From assembly GCF_007954365.1 (NCBI RefSeq), contig NZ_VOLO01000001.1:558001-622000 (forward strand): a stretch of 64,000 nucleotides of DNA, read 5' to 3'. The position numbers were made by a program, and so were the translations under genes. This DNA is from Frigoribacterium sp. ACAM 257 (GTDB lineage: Bacteria; Actinomycetota; Actinomycetes; Actinomycetales; Microbacteriaceae). Positions within the stretch are counted from its first letter, which is position 1, and every line of letters begins with the position of its first letter. This document shows positions 9,609 through 18,322 of this stretch, piece after piece. The notes beneath the pieces were generated by a model. The model worked only from the letters and a program-made list of their open reading frames with translations. It ran no database searches and was not told the origin of the DNA.

Positions 9609-9956
9609 ATGCACATCCTCGACGCGGTTGACTCCGCCAACCTCCGCTCGGACGTCCCCGACTTCCGCGCCGGCGACACCGTCAAGGTGCACGTGAACAT
9701 CATCGAGGGCACGCGCTCGCGAGTCCAGGTCTTCCAGGGCGTCGTCATCGGCAAGCAGAACGAGGGCATCCGCGAGACCTTCACGGTCCGCAAGGTCAGC
9801 TTCCAGGTCGGCGTCGAGCGCACCTTCCCCGTCCACTCGCCGGTCATCGACCACATCGAGGTCGTCAGCCGCGGTGCCGTCCGTCGCGCCAAGCTGTACT
9901 ACCTCCGCGAGCTCCGCGGCAAGAAGGCCAAGATCAAGGAGAAGCGCGACAACTGA
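9609..9956 (+). CDS. rplS: 50S ribosomal protein L19
   Basis: 115 residues, the usual family length. L19 sits at the 30S-50S interface. Typical sequence: [77 protein letters not shown] 9609 is chosen from conservation although the frame is open to 9450. An AGAGAG element ~8 nt upstream is a weak ribosome-binding site. The 187-nt region upstream presumably holds its own promoter and leader (CATGAT at 9471-9476 is a possible -10). A perfect hairpin follows the stop. Confidence 0.96.
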   Translation: MHILDAVDSANLRSDVPDFRAGDTVKVHVNIIEGTRSRVQVFQGVVIGKQNEGIRETFTVRKVSFQVGVERTFPVHSPVIDHIEVVSRGAVRRAKLYYLRELRGKKAKIKEKRDN

Positions 9957-9974
9957 CCCGTCGCACGATCTTCA

Positions 9975-10011
9975 CCGAGCTCCCCGCCCTGTACGATGGC
10001 GGGGAGCTCGG
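9975..10011 (+). terminator. Perfect 14-bp hairpin after rplS, with a -10-like hexamer in its loop
   Basis: Arms 9975-9988 and 9998-10011, 9-nt loop. The loop contains TACGAT (9992-9997), a good actinobacterial -10 that could drive lepB. The same sequence therefore looks like the rplS terminator and part of the lepB promoter. Confidence 0.65.
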
Positions 10012-10020
10012 GCGGTTAAA

Positions 10021-10773
10021 TTGACGAATGCATCCCTGCGGCGCCGTCTGCGCCGCCCCCGTCGTGACGACGACCGCAAGCGCGGCGTCGGCACGTTCCT
10101 GCGCGACGTGGTGGTCATCTTCCTCGCCGCGCTCCTCATCTCGTTCTTGATCAAGACGTTCCTGATCCGGTCGTTCTACATCCCCAGCGGGTCGATGGAG
10201 GACACGCTGCAGATCAACGACCGCATCATCGTCAACGAGCTCGTTCCCGACCTCGTCGACGTGAAGCGCGGCGACGTCGTCGTCTTCACCGACCCGGGCG
10301 GCTGGCTCGAGGGCACGGCCCCCGTCGCCCCGGCCTCGGGCGGCCCCGTCTCCGACGGCCTCGCCTGGTTCCTCACCCAGGTGGGCCTGGGCGCACAGGA
10401 CAGCAACGACCACCTCATCAAGCGGGTCATCGGCCTGCCCGGCGACACCGTCGAGTGCTGCAACGACTACGGGCAGATGTCGGTCAACGGAGTGCCGATC
10501 AAGGAGCCCTACGTGAAGTTCCCGCCCGGCGAGACCCGGGTGTCGGGCGACGACTTCTCCGTCACGGTGCCCGAGGGCTCCCTCTGGGTGATGGGCGACA
10601 ACCGGTACAACTCGAAAGACTCCCGGTACAACCGCGAGACGCCGAGCGAGGGCTTCGTGCCGATGTCCGACGTCGTGGGCCGTGCCTTCGTGATCAGCTG
10701 GCCGTCGACCCGGTGGACGTGGCTCGGCGACCATCCCGAGGTCTTCCGCGGCACCGAGCGCGACGGAGAGTGA
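10021..10773 (+). CDS. lepB: Signal peptidase I
   Basis: 250 residues. One N-terminal membrane anchor (about 27-47, VVVIFLAALLISFLIKTFLI) follows an arginine-rich cytoplasmic head. Catalytic serine in SGSMEDTL (about 57-64), catalytic lysine in the HLIKRVIGLPGD box, and the late GDNRYNSKDSR box. Cleaves Sec/Tat signal peptides on the outer face of the membrane. The start is the least certain part: TTG 10021 is chosen because no ATG or GTG precedes the anchor in frame near a ribosome-binding site, and GGGGAG lies 15 nt upstream. It overlaps rnhB by 1 nt (TGATG). The window also encodes a second, SipW-type peptidase at 40321. Confidence 0.92.
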   Translation: MTNASLRRRLRRPRRDDDRKRGVGTFLRDVVVIFLAALLISFLIKTFLIRSFYIPSGSMEDTLQINDRIIVNELVPDLVDVKRGDVVVFTDPGGWLEGTAPVAPASGGPVSDGLAWFLTQVGLGAQDSNDHLIKRVIGLPGDTVECCNDYGQMSVNGVPIKEPYVKFPPGETRVSGDDFSVTVPEGSLWVMGDNRYNSKDSRYNRETPSEGFVPMSDVVGRAFVISWPSTRWTWLGDHPEVFRGTERDGE

Positions 10774-11408
10774 TGGCGGTCGTCGAACCCACCCTCGACG
10801 TCGAGCGCGAGCTGCACGCCCGTGGCGCGACCTGGGTGATCGGCTGCGACGAGGTCGGGCGCGGGGCCATCGCGGGCCCGGTCGCCGTCGGCCTCAGCGC
10901 CGTCCATGCCGAGTGCGGCGAGATGCCGGTCGGCCTGCGCGACAGCAAACTGCTGAGCGAGAAGCGCCGCGAGGCGCTCTACCCCGTCGCTACTGGCTGG
11001 GTGCAGGCGCACGCGGTCGGGCTGGCCGAGGCGCACGAGGTCGACCGGATCGGCATCGTGGCCGCCCTCGGCCTCGCCGGTCGGCGTGCGCTGACCGCCC
11101 TGCACGAGGCGGGGGTGGGCATCATGAGCTCGGTCGTCGTCCTCGACGGCAACCACGACTACCTCTCCCCGGCGCTGACGACGGTGCCCCGCATCACGAC
11201 CAGGGTCAAGGCCGACCGCGACTGCGCGTCCGTCGCCGCCGCCTCCGTCATCGCCAAGGTGCACCGCGACCGCATGATGATCGAGGCCGACCTCGAGCAC
11301 CCCGGCTACGGCTGGGCGGGCAACAAGGGCTACGGCTCGGGAGCGCACTACGCGGCCCTCGGCGAGCTCGGCCCGTCGCCCCTGCACCGGCTGACCTGGT
11401 TGCACTGA
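10773..11408 (+). CDS. rnhB: Ribonuclease HII
   Basis: 211 residues. Cuts the RNA strand of RNA-DNA hybrids and single ribonucleotides in DNA. The active-site motif CDEVGRGAIAGPV (25-37) supplies the first two acidic residues, followed by DSKLLSEKRRE and VLDGNHDY, then VKADRDCASVAAASVIAKV supplying the last aspartate. ATG start overlaps the lepB stop by 1 nt, so the two are translationally coupled. lepB-rnhB-DUF2469-yraN is a conserved actinobacterial order. Confidence 0.95.
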   Translation: MAVVEPTLDVERELHARGATWVIGCDEVGRGAIAGPVAVGLSAVHAECGEMPVGLRDSKLLSEKRREALYPVATGWVQAHAVGLAEAHEVDRIGIVAALGLAGRRALTALHEAGVGIMSSVVVLDGNHDYLSPALTTVPRITTRVKADRDCASVAAASVIAKVHRDRMMIEADLEHPGYGWAGNKGYGSGAHYAALGELGPSPLHRLTWLH

Positions 11409-11456
11409 GCCGGCTCGGCGTGACGCCCGCTGCTGGCCGCGTAGGATGTCTTCTCG

Positions 11457-11780
11457 ATGGACGAGGACGAGTTCGAAGACTACGACCGTGAGGTCGAGCT
11501 CGCGTTGTACCGCGAGTACCGGGACGTGGTGTCGCAGTTCCGCTACGTCGTCGAGACGGAGCGGCGCTTCTACCTGGCCAACGAGGTCGAGCTCGTGCGC
11601 CGCGACACCGAGCACGACTTCTACTTCGAGCTGACGATGACCGACGTCTGGGTGTGGGACGTCTACCGTTCCGATCGTTTCGTGAAGTCGGTCCGCGTCC
11701 TCACCTTCAAGGACGTCAACGTCGAGGAGCTGACGGCTCGCGACCTCGAGCTGCCCAAGGAACTCGCTCTCGACGAGTAG
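11457..11780 (+). CDS. DUF2469 family protein
   Basis: 107 residues, highly acidic, no membrane segment or signal. Strongly conserved actinobacterial family of unknown function, recognised from MDEDEFEDYDREVELALYRE and FRYVVETERRFYLANEVEL, and from its fixed position between rnhB and yraN. TAGGAT (11442-11447) lies 9 nt before the ATG and there is no ribosome-binding site, so the transcript is probably leaderless. No catalytic motif can be proposed. Confidence 0.9.
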   Translation: MDEDEFEDYDREVELALYREYRDVVSQFRYVVETERRFYLANEVELVRRDTEHDFYFELTMTDVWVWDVYRSDRFVKSVRVLTFKDVNVEELTARDLELPKELALDE

Positions 11781-11885
11781 CTCGTCCCTCCCCAGCTGAT
11801 CGGGACGCGACGCTCGTCCCCAGTGGGAAGCTCCCGACCAGCGACCTCGGCTCCACCTGCTGCACAGTCCGTGCAGGAGGTCGAG

Positions 11886-12248
11886 ATGGCGAAGAAGGAC
11901 GAGACGGGTCGGCACGGCGAGGTGCTGGCGGCACGGTGGCTCGAGGAGCGCGGCCTGCGTGTGGTCGAGCTGAACTGGCGGTGCCGAGAGGGCGAGATCG
12001 ACGTCGTCGCCCTCGACGGCGACGAGGTCGTGGTCGTCGAGGTGAAGACACGGCGCGGGGTCGGCTGGGGCCACCCCCTCGAGGCGGTGACCCCGGCGAA
12101 GCTGGCCCGGCTGAGGCGCCTGGCCGGTGCATGGCTCGAGGCGCACCCCGGCACGGGCAGGCGGGTGCGCATCGACGTCGTCGGCGTCGTTCTCGGCCGC
12201 ACCCCGGCCGACGACGAGGTCTCGTGGGTGCGGGGGGCCGGGGCATGA
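11886..12248 (+). CDS. yraN: YraN family (UPF0102) endonuclease-fold protein
   Basis: 120 residues. PD-(D/E)XK-like fold of the YraN family: [20 protein letters not shown] at the N-terminus, then [28 protein letters not shown], in which E-I-D...V-E-V-K is the nuclease-type core. Function is not established biochemically in most species; a role in DNA processing is suggested by position. ATG 11886 has a strong AGGAGG 6 nt upstream. Its stop overlaps the yifB ATG (ATGA), so the two are coupled. Confidence 0.93.
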   Translation: MAKKDETGRHGEVLAARWLEERGLRVVELNWRCREGEIDVVALDGDEVVVVEVKTRRGVGWGHPLEAVTPAKLARLRRLAGAWLEAHPGTGRRVRIDVVGVVLGRTPADDEVSWVRGAGA

Positions 12249-13774
12249 GCGTCGGCCGCACGAGGGCCGTGTCGCTGCTCGGGCTCGAGGGAGCGCTCGT
12301 CGAGGTCGAGGCGGACATCGGCCCCGGTCTGCCTGCTTTCGTCATCATCGGGCTGCCCGACGCGTCGCTCGGCGAGGCCCGCGACCGGGTGCGCTCGGCG
12401 GCCACCAACGCCGGGTGCGCCCTGCCTCCGCGCAAGCTGACCGTCAACCTGTCGCCGGCGTCGCTCCCGAAGCACGGCTCGTCGTTCGACCTGGCGATCG
12501 CCGTGGCGGCGCTCGCGGCCTCGGGTCTCGTGTCGGCGCGGTCGGTTGAGCAGGCGGTGCACCTCGGCGAGCTCGGGCTCGACGGTCGAGTCCGGCCCGT
12601 CGACGGGGTGCTCCCCGCCGTCCTCGCCGCCCGGCGGGCGGGGGTCGCGACCGTCGTCGTCCCGGCGGACGCGGTCGACGAGGCGTCGCTGGTGCCGGGC
12701 ATCGCCGTGGTCGGCGTCGCGAGCCTGCGCGAGGCGGCCATCCGGCACGGTGCCGATCTCGCGCCCGAGCCCGTCGAGACCATCCGCCGGGCGCGGTCCG
12801 CCGAGCAGGCGCGCGACGTCTCCGACCTCGGCGACGTCATCGGCAACTCGGACGCCGTGGAGGCGCTGGTCGTCGCAGCGGCGGGCGGCCACCACCTGCT
12901 CATGGTGGGGCCGCCCGGGGCAGGCAAGAGCATGCTCGCCGCGCGGCTGCCGGGGATCCTGCCCGACCTCGACGTCGACGAGGCACTCGAGGTCAGCTCG
13001 GTCCGCTCGTTGTCCGGCAGGCCGGTGGGCGGCGAGCTCGAGCGACGCCCGCCGTTCGAGGATCCCCACCACACGTCGAGCGCCGCGGCGATGGTCGGCG
13101 GCGGCAGCAGCGTGATCCGCCCCGGTGCCGTGACCCGCGCGAGTCGTGGCGTGCTCTTCCTCGACGAGGCGCCCGAGTTCTCGCAGTCGGTGCTCGACTG
13201 CCTCCGCCAGCCCCTCGAGTCGGGGCAGGTCGTCATCCACCGGGCCCGGGCCGTGGCACGGTTCCCGGCGAGGTTCCAGCTGGTGGCCGCGGCCAACCCG
13301 TGTCCGTGCGGCCAGCACGGCACGAGGGACGGCGACTGCGTCTGCACGCCGATCCAGCGCCGGCGGTACCACGCCAAGCTGTCGGGTCCGCTCGTCGACC
13401 GCATCGACATCCAGCTGCAGGTGGCGCGCATCAGCTCCGCCCAGTTCCGCCTGGCCGAGACCGCCGAGGTCGTCACCACCGCGGCGGCGCGCGCGCGAGT
13501 CGAGGAGGCGCGGCATCGGTCTGCGGCCCGGCTCGCGGGCACCCCGTGGCGGCTCAACGCCGAGGTGTCCGGCACCTGGCTGCGGTCCCCGGGCCGCCGC
13601 CTCCCGCTGTCCGCGACCCGACCGATCGACCGGGCACTCGAGTCGGGCGCCCTGACCATGCGGGGCTACGACCGCGTGCTCAAGGTGGCGTGGACGCTCG
13701 CCGACCTCGACGGGGCCGACGTGCCGGGCCACGGGCACGTGGCCAGAGCCCTCGGTCTGCGGCGGTCGCTGTGA
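12245..13774 (+). CDS. yifB: YifB/ComM family Mg-chelatase-like AAA+ ATPase
   Basis: 509 residues. N-terminal Lon-protease-like (S16) domain (about 1-160, with [20 protein letters not shown]), then an AAA+ module: Walker [11 protein letters not shown] (about 221-230), Walker [14 protein letters not shown], sensor-1 region [12 protein letters not shown] with a cysteine cluster (CPCG...CVCTPIQ) and a C-terminal lid domain. ComM of this family is a branch-migration helicase aiding integration of transformed DNA. Coupled to yraN (ATGA) and dprA (GTGA), so the three DNA-uptake-associated genes form one translational unit. Confidence 0.95.
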   Translation: MSVGRTRAVSLLGLEGALVEVEADIGPGLPAFVIIGLPDASLGEARDRVRSAATNAGCALPPRKLTVNLSPASLPKHGSSFDLAIAVAALAASGLVSARSVEQAVHLGELGLDGRVRPVDGVLPAVLAARRAGVATVVVPADAVDEASLVPGIAVVGVASLREAAIRHGADLAPEPVETIRRARSAEQARDVSDLGDVIGNSDAVEALVVAAAGGHHLLMVGPPGAGKSMLAARLPGILPDLDVDEALEVSSVRSLSGRPVGGELERRPPFEDPHHTSSAAAMVGGGSSVIRPGAVTRASRGVLFLDEAPEFSQSVLDCLRQPLESGQVVIHRARAVARFPARFQLVAAANPCPCGQHGTRDGDCVCTPIQRRRYHAKLSGPLVDRIDIQLQVARISSAQFRLAETAEVVTTAAARARVEEARHRSAARLAGTPWRLNAEVSGTWLRSPGRRLPLSATRPIDRALESGALTMRGYDRVLKVAWTLADLDGADVPGHGHVARALGLRRSL

Positions 13775-15021
13775 ACGCGCTCCTGTCGGCGAGCACGGCC
13801 GACCTCGTCGACCTCGCTGCCGGCGTGCGTGCCGCCGAGCCGTCGACGTGCGACCCCGTCGACGCGTTCGGCCTCGCCGCCTGGAGCGGAGTGGCGTCGG
13901 ACGGAGACGCCGCGGCAGGTGCCTGTCGCCGGGCGCTGGGCCCGGCCGTGTCGCTCCGGCTGGTGCTCGAGTCCTTGGCGTCACGCCGTTCCGAGCTCGA
14001 CCCCGGCGTCCTCGGGGCCCGCATGGTCGAGGCGGGCGTCGTCGAGGTCGATCGCCTCGAGCTGCACCGTGCGCTCAGCCGGTGGGCGCCGCGGGTCGAG
14101 GCGGGCATCGTCCGCGGCTGGTTCCGGTCCGCGGCGGCCCTGGGGGTCCGCGTCGTCGTGCCCGGGGACGCGTCATGGCCGTCCGCCCTCGACGACCTCG
14201 GCGACCACGCACCCGCGGCCCTGTGGCTGAGAGGAGGCGGACGGCTGCCCGGGTCGGGCAGCGGGGTGGCCCTCGTCGGCGCGCGGGCGGCGACGTCCTA
14301 CGGTGAGCAGGTCGCCGCCGACCTCTCGAGCGGGCTCTCCGACCGCGGCCTCGTCGTGGTCTCCGGCGGCGCCTACGGCGTGGACGGGATGGCGCACCGC
14401 GCCGCCGTCGCGTCGGACGCCGGGACGATCGCCGTCATGGCGGGCGGAGTCGACCGCTTCTACCCGACCGGGCACGACGACCTGCTCCGTGCCGTCCTCC
14501 GGGACGGCCTCATGGTCTCTGAGTCGCCGTGCGGCACCATGCCGCACCGCTTCCGGTTCCTCAGCCGCAACAGGTTGATCGCCGCCCTGAGCTCGGCCGT
14601 GGTCGTGGTCGAGGCCGGTCGCCGATCCGGCTCGCTCAACACGGCCGGCCACGCGACCGCCCTCGGGCGCCCCGTCGGAGCCGTTCCCGGGCCCGTCACG
14701 TCGCCCCTGTCCGCCGGCTCTCACGCGCTGCTCAGGTCGGGCCTCGCCGCCTGCGTCACCGGGGTGCCCGACGTCGTCGAGCTCCTGGGCGTGGAGGACG
14801 ACCTCGTCGCGCAGGCGTGGCAGGCCGAGCAGCCCGTCGACGTCGGGCGCGTGCAGGACGCCCTCAGCACCAGGGTCGAGCGGAGCACGGACGAAGTCGC
14901 CGCCGCCTCCGGCCTCTCGGTCACGACGGTGCGGACCCTCCTGGCGGAGATGGAGGCCGACGAGCTGGTCGAGAGACGGCCCGCCGGGTGGCGCCGACGT
15001 CCCGCCCCGCGACGTGGGTAG
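13771..15021 (+). CDS. dprA: DNA-processing protein DprA
   Basis: 416 residues. The central Rossmann-like DprA/Smf domain (about 150-350) shows VALVGARAATSYGEQVAADL, VVSGGAYGVDGMAHRAA, TIAVMAGGVDRFYP and FLSRNRLIAALSSAVVVVEAG, with GSLNTAGHATALGRPVGAVPG. A C-terminal winged-helix region (about 355-405) follows. DprA loads RecA onto incoming single-stranded DNA in transformation, but it is also kept in many bacteria not known to be competent. GTG start overlaps the yifB stop (GTGA). Confidence 0.94.
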   Translation: MNALLSASTADLVDLAAGVRAAEPSTCDPVDAFGLAAWSGVASDGDAAAGACRRALGPAVSLRLVLESLASRRSELDPGVLGARMVEAGVVEVDRLELHRALSRWAPRVEAGIVRGWFRSAAALGVRVVVPGDASWPSALDDLGDHAPAALWLRGGGRLPGSGSGVALVGARAATSYGEQVAADLSSGLSDRGLVVVSGGAYGVDGMAHRAAVASDAGTIAVMAGGVDRFYPTGHDDLLRAVLRDGLMVSESPCGTMPHRFRFLSRNRLIAALSSAVVVVEAGRRSGSLNTAGHATALGRPVGAVPGPVTSPLSAGSHALLRSGLAACVTGVPDVVELLGVEDDLVAQAWQAEQPVDVGRVQDALSTRVERSTDEVAAASGLSVTTVRTLLAEMEADELVERRPAGWRRRPAPRRG

Positions 15022-15101
15022 CCTGACCCCGTGCGAGCGACGAGCGGCGACCCCGGGGCGCGAGAGGCGACCACAGCAGGTCGTGCCGGGTCAGGCAGAC
15101 C

Positions 15102-16043
15102 GTGACGCGCCTCCTCGGCGACGTCGAGCGGTTCCTGGCCCACCTCCGCGACGGCCGCGGGCTGAGCGAGCACACCGTCCGTTCGTACGCGTCCGACCTC
15201 GACGCCCTCGACGCCCACGCCGCCGGGCGGGCGGGCAGGCCGGCGGTCACGGCCGACCTCGACCTCGAGCTGCTGCGCGACTGGCTCTGGCGCTCGACGG
15301 AGTCCGGCCTCGCGCGCACGACCCTCGCGCGGCGGGCATCGAGCGCACGCGCGTTCACCCGGTGGCTCGACGAGACGGACCGCACCCTCGCGGACGTGGG
15401 CGTGCGGCTCCGTGCCCCCAAGGCGGAGAGCCACCTGCCCCGCGTCCTCACGTCTCCGCAGGTCGACGGCGTGCTGCGGTCGCTCGCCGTCCGGGCCGAC
15501 ACCGACGACGCGGGGGCTCGGCGCGACCTGGCCGTCGTCGAGCTGCTCTACGCGTCGGGCCTCCGCGTGTCCGAGCTCGTGGGCACCGACCTCGGCGACC
15601 TCGACCTCGACCGCCGTACCGTGCTCGTGACGGGCAAGGGAGCCAAGCAACGGGTCGTCCCCTTCGGGGTCCCCGCCGCCGAGGCGATCGACCGCTGGCT
15701 CACGCTCGGGAGGCCGGCGGTCGCCGCGGTCGTGCCGACCGACGTCAGCCGTGCCGACGACGCGCGTCGGGCCGCTTTCCTCGGCGCCGGCGGTGCCCGG
15801 CTCGGCACGCGAGCAGTGCACCGGCTCGTCGCGGGGCTGCTCGCCGACCTGCCGGGCGGCGGCCCGGCTGGCCCGCACGCGCTGCGGCACACCGCCGCGA
15901 CCCACCTGCTCGACGGCGGCGCCGACCTCCGCGCCGTTCAGGAGCTCCTCGGGCACGCCAGCCTCGGCACCACCCAGATCTACACGCACGTGTCGACCGA
16001 GCGCCTCCGCGAGAGCTACCGCACGGCCCACCCCCGAGCCTGA
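15102..16043 (+). CDS. xerC: Tyrosine recombinase XerC
   Basis: 313 residues. N-terminal SAM-like DNA-binding domain (5-90), then the catalytic domain with all expected residues: R155 (ASGLRVSEL), K179 (GKGAKQR), H259 and R262 (HALRHTAATHLL), H285 (LGHASLGTTQ), nucleophile Y294 (IYTHVS). Resolves chromosome dimers at dif with XerD. GTG start 80 nt after dprA. Gene order dprA-xerC is typical of chromosomes, so this is the housekeeping enzyme and not a phage integrase; no att-like repeats were noticed. Confidence 0.93.
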   Translation: MTRLLGDVERFLAHLRDGRGLSEHTVRSYASDLDALDAHAAGRAGRPAVTADLDLELLRDWLWRSTESGLARTTLARRASSARAFTRWLDETDRTLADVGVRLRAPKAESHLPRVLTSPQVDGVLRSLAVRADTDDAGARRDLAVVELLYASGLRVSELVGTDLGDLDLDRRTVLVTGKGAKQRVVPFGVPAAEAIDRWLTLGRPAVAAVVPTDVSRADDARRAAFLGAGGARLGTRAVHRLVAGLLADLPGGGPAGPHALRHTAATHLLDGGADLRAVQELLGHASLGTTQIYTHVSTERLRESYRTAHPRA

Positions 16044-16056
16044 CCCGTCCGCCCGG

Positions 16057-16653
16057 TCACCCGGGGCGACGGGTCGGCAGCAGCACCGAGGGCCGCCCGA
16101 GCCCGAGCATCATCAGCGGCGAGACGTACTCGCCGTCGATCCTCGCCCCCAGGTGGACGCACTCGACGTCGGGGCAGTGGCCCGCCTGGACGGTCCCGAC
16201 CACCTGCCCGCGGTGCACCGGGTCGCCCGCGGACAGTTCGCTGATCACGGGCTCCAGGCTGCTGAGGACACCGTCCGCGTGTCGGAGCGACAGCACCGGG
16301 CGGTCGACGACGACGCCCGAGAAGTGCACGACGCCGTCGCTCGGCGCCGTCACGGACGAGCCTGTGGACGTGCCGACGTCGATGCCCCTGTGCCCGGGGG
16401 ACCAGGGGTGCTCGGGCGCCGTGAACGCCCGGACCACGGGGTGCGGCGGGGCCACCGGCCACGACCACGGCACGGCCGGTGCCGACGAGGTCGAGGTCGC
16501 TGCCGCACTCGCCGCTGCGCTCGCCGGGTCGTCGGCGCCGCAGGTGAGGACGAGCAGCACGACCGGCAGCTCGACCAGCAGCCGGCGGAGGCGGACGAGG
16601 CGGGGGAGGGGGCGGTGCTGCCGGGTGCGGCCGAGGCGACGGGCTGTGTCCAT
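16057..16653 (-). CDS. Secreted M23-family (LytM-like) peptidase
   Basis: About 198 residues from the chosen ATG. An arginine-rich head and one hydrophobic stretch (about 26-40, VELPVVLLVLTCGADDPASA) look like a signal peptide. The M23 domain begins near 70 with HRGIDVGTSTGSSVTAPSDG, where H and D are zinc ligands, and ends with a degenerate VHLGARIDGEYVSPL in place of the usual HLH...G. Because the last zinc motif reads HLG, it could be an inactive LytM domain that regulates amidases. An ATG at 16704 would add 17 residues ahead of the signal peptide. Convergent with xerC, divergent from the MFS porter. Confidence 0.8.
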   Translation of the reverse strand: MDTARRLGRTRQHRPLPRLVRLRRLLVELPVVLLVLTCGADDPASAAASAAATSTSSAPAVPWSWPVAPPHPVVRAFTAPEHPWSPGHRGIDVGTSTGSSVTAPSDGVVHFSGVVVDRPVLSLRHADGVLSSLEPVISELSAGDPVHRGQVVGTVQAGHCPDVECVHLGARIDGEYVSPLMMLGLGRPSVLLPTRRPG

Positions 16654-16785
16654 CGCGCGACTCTGCCGGGTGTGCACCGATGCCGTGCCGGGCGTACTGT
16701 TCACGCGTGCACGAACACCTGTGCACGACGGATGTGGGGGAGCGAGGACACGAGCCCGCTCTCCGAGCAGTGGAACGGAGACCCA

Positions 16786-18252
16786 GTGTCGAACGCGGCG
16801 CGATCAACAGAGACGACGAAGAGCCTGAACAGACGGGTGACGGCTCTCGCGGTCGCTGCGGCCGTCGGCGGCTTCCTCTTCGGCTTCGACTCGTCAGTCA
16901 TCAACGGAGCGGTCCAGAGCATCACCGACGAGTTCGGGCTCACGGAGTTCGCCTCCGGCTTCGCCGTGGCCTCGGCCCTCATCGGCTGCGCGATCGGCGC
17001 CTACGTCGCCGGTCGGCTCGCCGACAAGATGGGCCGCATCAAGGTGATGCTCATCGGGGCGGCGCTCTTCCTCATCAGCTCGATCGGCGCGGCGTTCGCG
17101 TTCGCCGTCTGGGACCTGGTCCTCTGGCGCGTCATCGGCGGCCTCGGCATCGGCATCGCCTCGGTGATCGCGCCCGCGTACATCTCCGAGGTCTCGCCCA
17201 AGGCGATCCGCGGTCGACTCGCCTCGTTCCAGCAGCTCGCCATCACCCTCGGCATCTTCGTCGCCCTGCTCTCCGACCAGCTCTTCGCGGTCACCGCGGG
17301 CGGCGCCTCCGAGCCGTCGCTCTTCGGGCTCGCCGCCTGGCGCTGGATGTTCCTGGTCGGCATCGTCCCCTCCGTCGTCTACGGCTTCCTCGCCTGGCGA
17401 CTGCCCGAATCGCCGCGCTACCTCGCGGGCGAGGGGCGGGAGGACGAGGCGAAGGACGTCCTCAAGAGCATCGTCCCGGCCGACACCGTCGACACGAGCC
17501 TGAAGGAGATCACGGACTCGATCGCCACCGAGGCCGCCCTCGACAAGAAGTCGAGCATCCGCGGCACGCGGTTCGGCCTGCAGCCCATCGTCTGGGTGGG
17601 CATCATCCTCGCCGTGCTGCAGCAGTTCGTCGGCATCAACGTGATCTTCTACTACTCGACGACGCTCTGGCAGGCCGTCGGCTTCCAGGAGAGCGACTCG
17701 TTCACGATCTCCACCATCACCGCCGTCGTGAACGTCGTCGTGACCTTCGTGGCCATCGGCCTGGTCGACAAGGTCGGCCGTCGCCCGCTGCTGCTGGCCG
17801 GCTCCATCGGCATGTTCGTCAGTCTCGCCGTCACGGCGATCTCGTTCAGCCAGTCGGTCGTCGACTCGAGCGGCGACCCGCAGCTGCCCGGTGCCTGGGG
17901 CCCGATCGCGCTCGTCGCGGCCAACCTCTTCGTCGTCTCGTTCGGCGCGACCTGGGGCCCGCTCATGTGGGTGCTGCTCGGCGAGATGTTCCCGAACAGC
18001 ATCCGTGCGACGGCGCTCGGCGTCGGCAGCATGGCCAACTGGATCGCCAACTTCATCGTCACGGTGTCGTTCCCCTCGCTCGCCGCCGTCAGCCTCACGC
18101 TGTCGTACGGGATCTTCGCGGCCTTCGCCCTCATCTCCTTCTTCTTCGTGCTCGCGAAGATCCCGGAGACCAAGGGCCGCAGCCTCGAGGAGATGGGCGT
18201 CTCCGCCGTCGAGTCCTCCGCGGGGAAGCCCGCGGGAGGCGCTCGCGCCTGA
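16786..18252 (+). CDS. Sugar porter family MFS transporter
   Basis: 488 residues, 12 predicted membrane helices. Sugar porter signatures: GFLFGFDSSVINGA in helix 1, AGRLADKMGRIKV after helix 2, PESPRYLAGEGREDEA at the end of the N-half, QQFVGINVIFYYS in helix 7, DKVGRRPLLLAG, and PETKGRSLEEM at the C-terminus. Proton-linked or facilitative import of a hexose/pentose or polyol; the substrate cannot be told. GTG 16786 has GGAG 6 nt upstream. No sugar-metabolism gene adjoins it. Confidence 0.92.
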   Translation: MSNAARSTETTKSLNRRVTALAVAAAVGGFLFGFDSSVINGAVQSITDEFGLTEFASGFAVASALIGCAIGAYVAGRLADKMGRIKVMLIGAALFLISSIGAAFAFAVWDLVLWRVIGGLGIGIASVIAPAYISEVSPKAIRGRLASFQQLAITLGIFVALLSDQLFAVTAGGASEPSLFGLAAWRWMFLVGIVPSVVYGFLAWRLPESPRYLAGEGREDEAKDVLKSIVPADTVDTSLKEITDSIATEAALDKKSSIRGTRFGLQPIVWVGIILAVLQQFVGINVIFYYSTTLWQAVGFQESDSFTISTITAVVNVVVTFVAIGLVDKVGRRPLLLAGSIGMFVSLAVTAISFSQSVVDSSGDPQLPGAWGPIALVAANLFVVSFGATWGPLMWVLLGEMFPNSIRATALGVGSMANWIANFIVTVSFPSLAAVSLTLSYGIFAAFALISFFFVLAKIPETKGRSLEEMGVSAVESSAGKPAGGARA

Positions 18253-18269
18253 TCTCTGGCATCATCGAC

Positions 18270-18301
18270 GAACGCCCTGCCCGGCCCCGGGCGGGGCGTT
18301 C
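18270..18301 (+). terminator. Hairpin terminator after the sugar porter gene
   Basis: Arms 18270-18284 and 18287-18301 pair over 15 bp with one G-U pair. Lies between the MFS stop and the BCCT start, so the two transporters are likely transcribed separately, although only 22 nt remain for BCCT initiation signals. Confidence 0.7.
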
Positions 18302-18322
18302 TCGCTGTGGAAGGACGTTCTC

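Noticed and set aside
15102-16043. Phage or genomic-island integrase
   Set aside because: Position after dprA, length and full XerC motif set indicate the chromosomal dimer-resolution recombinase; no tRNA or att repeats adjoin it.
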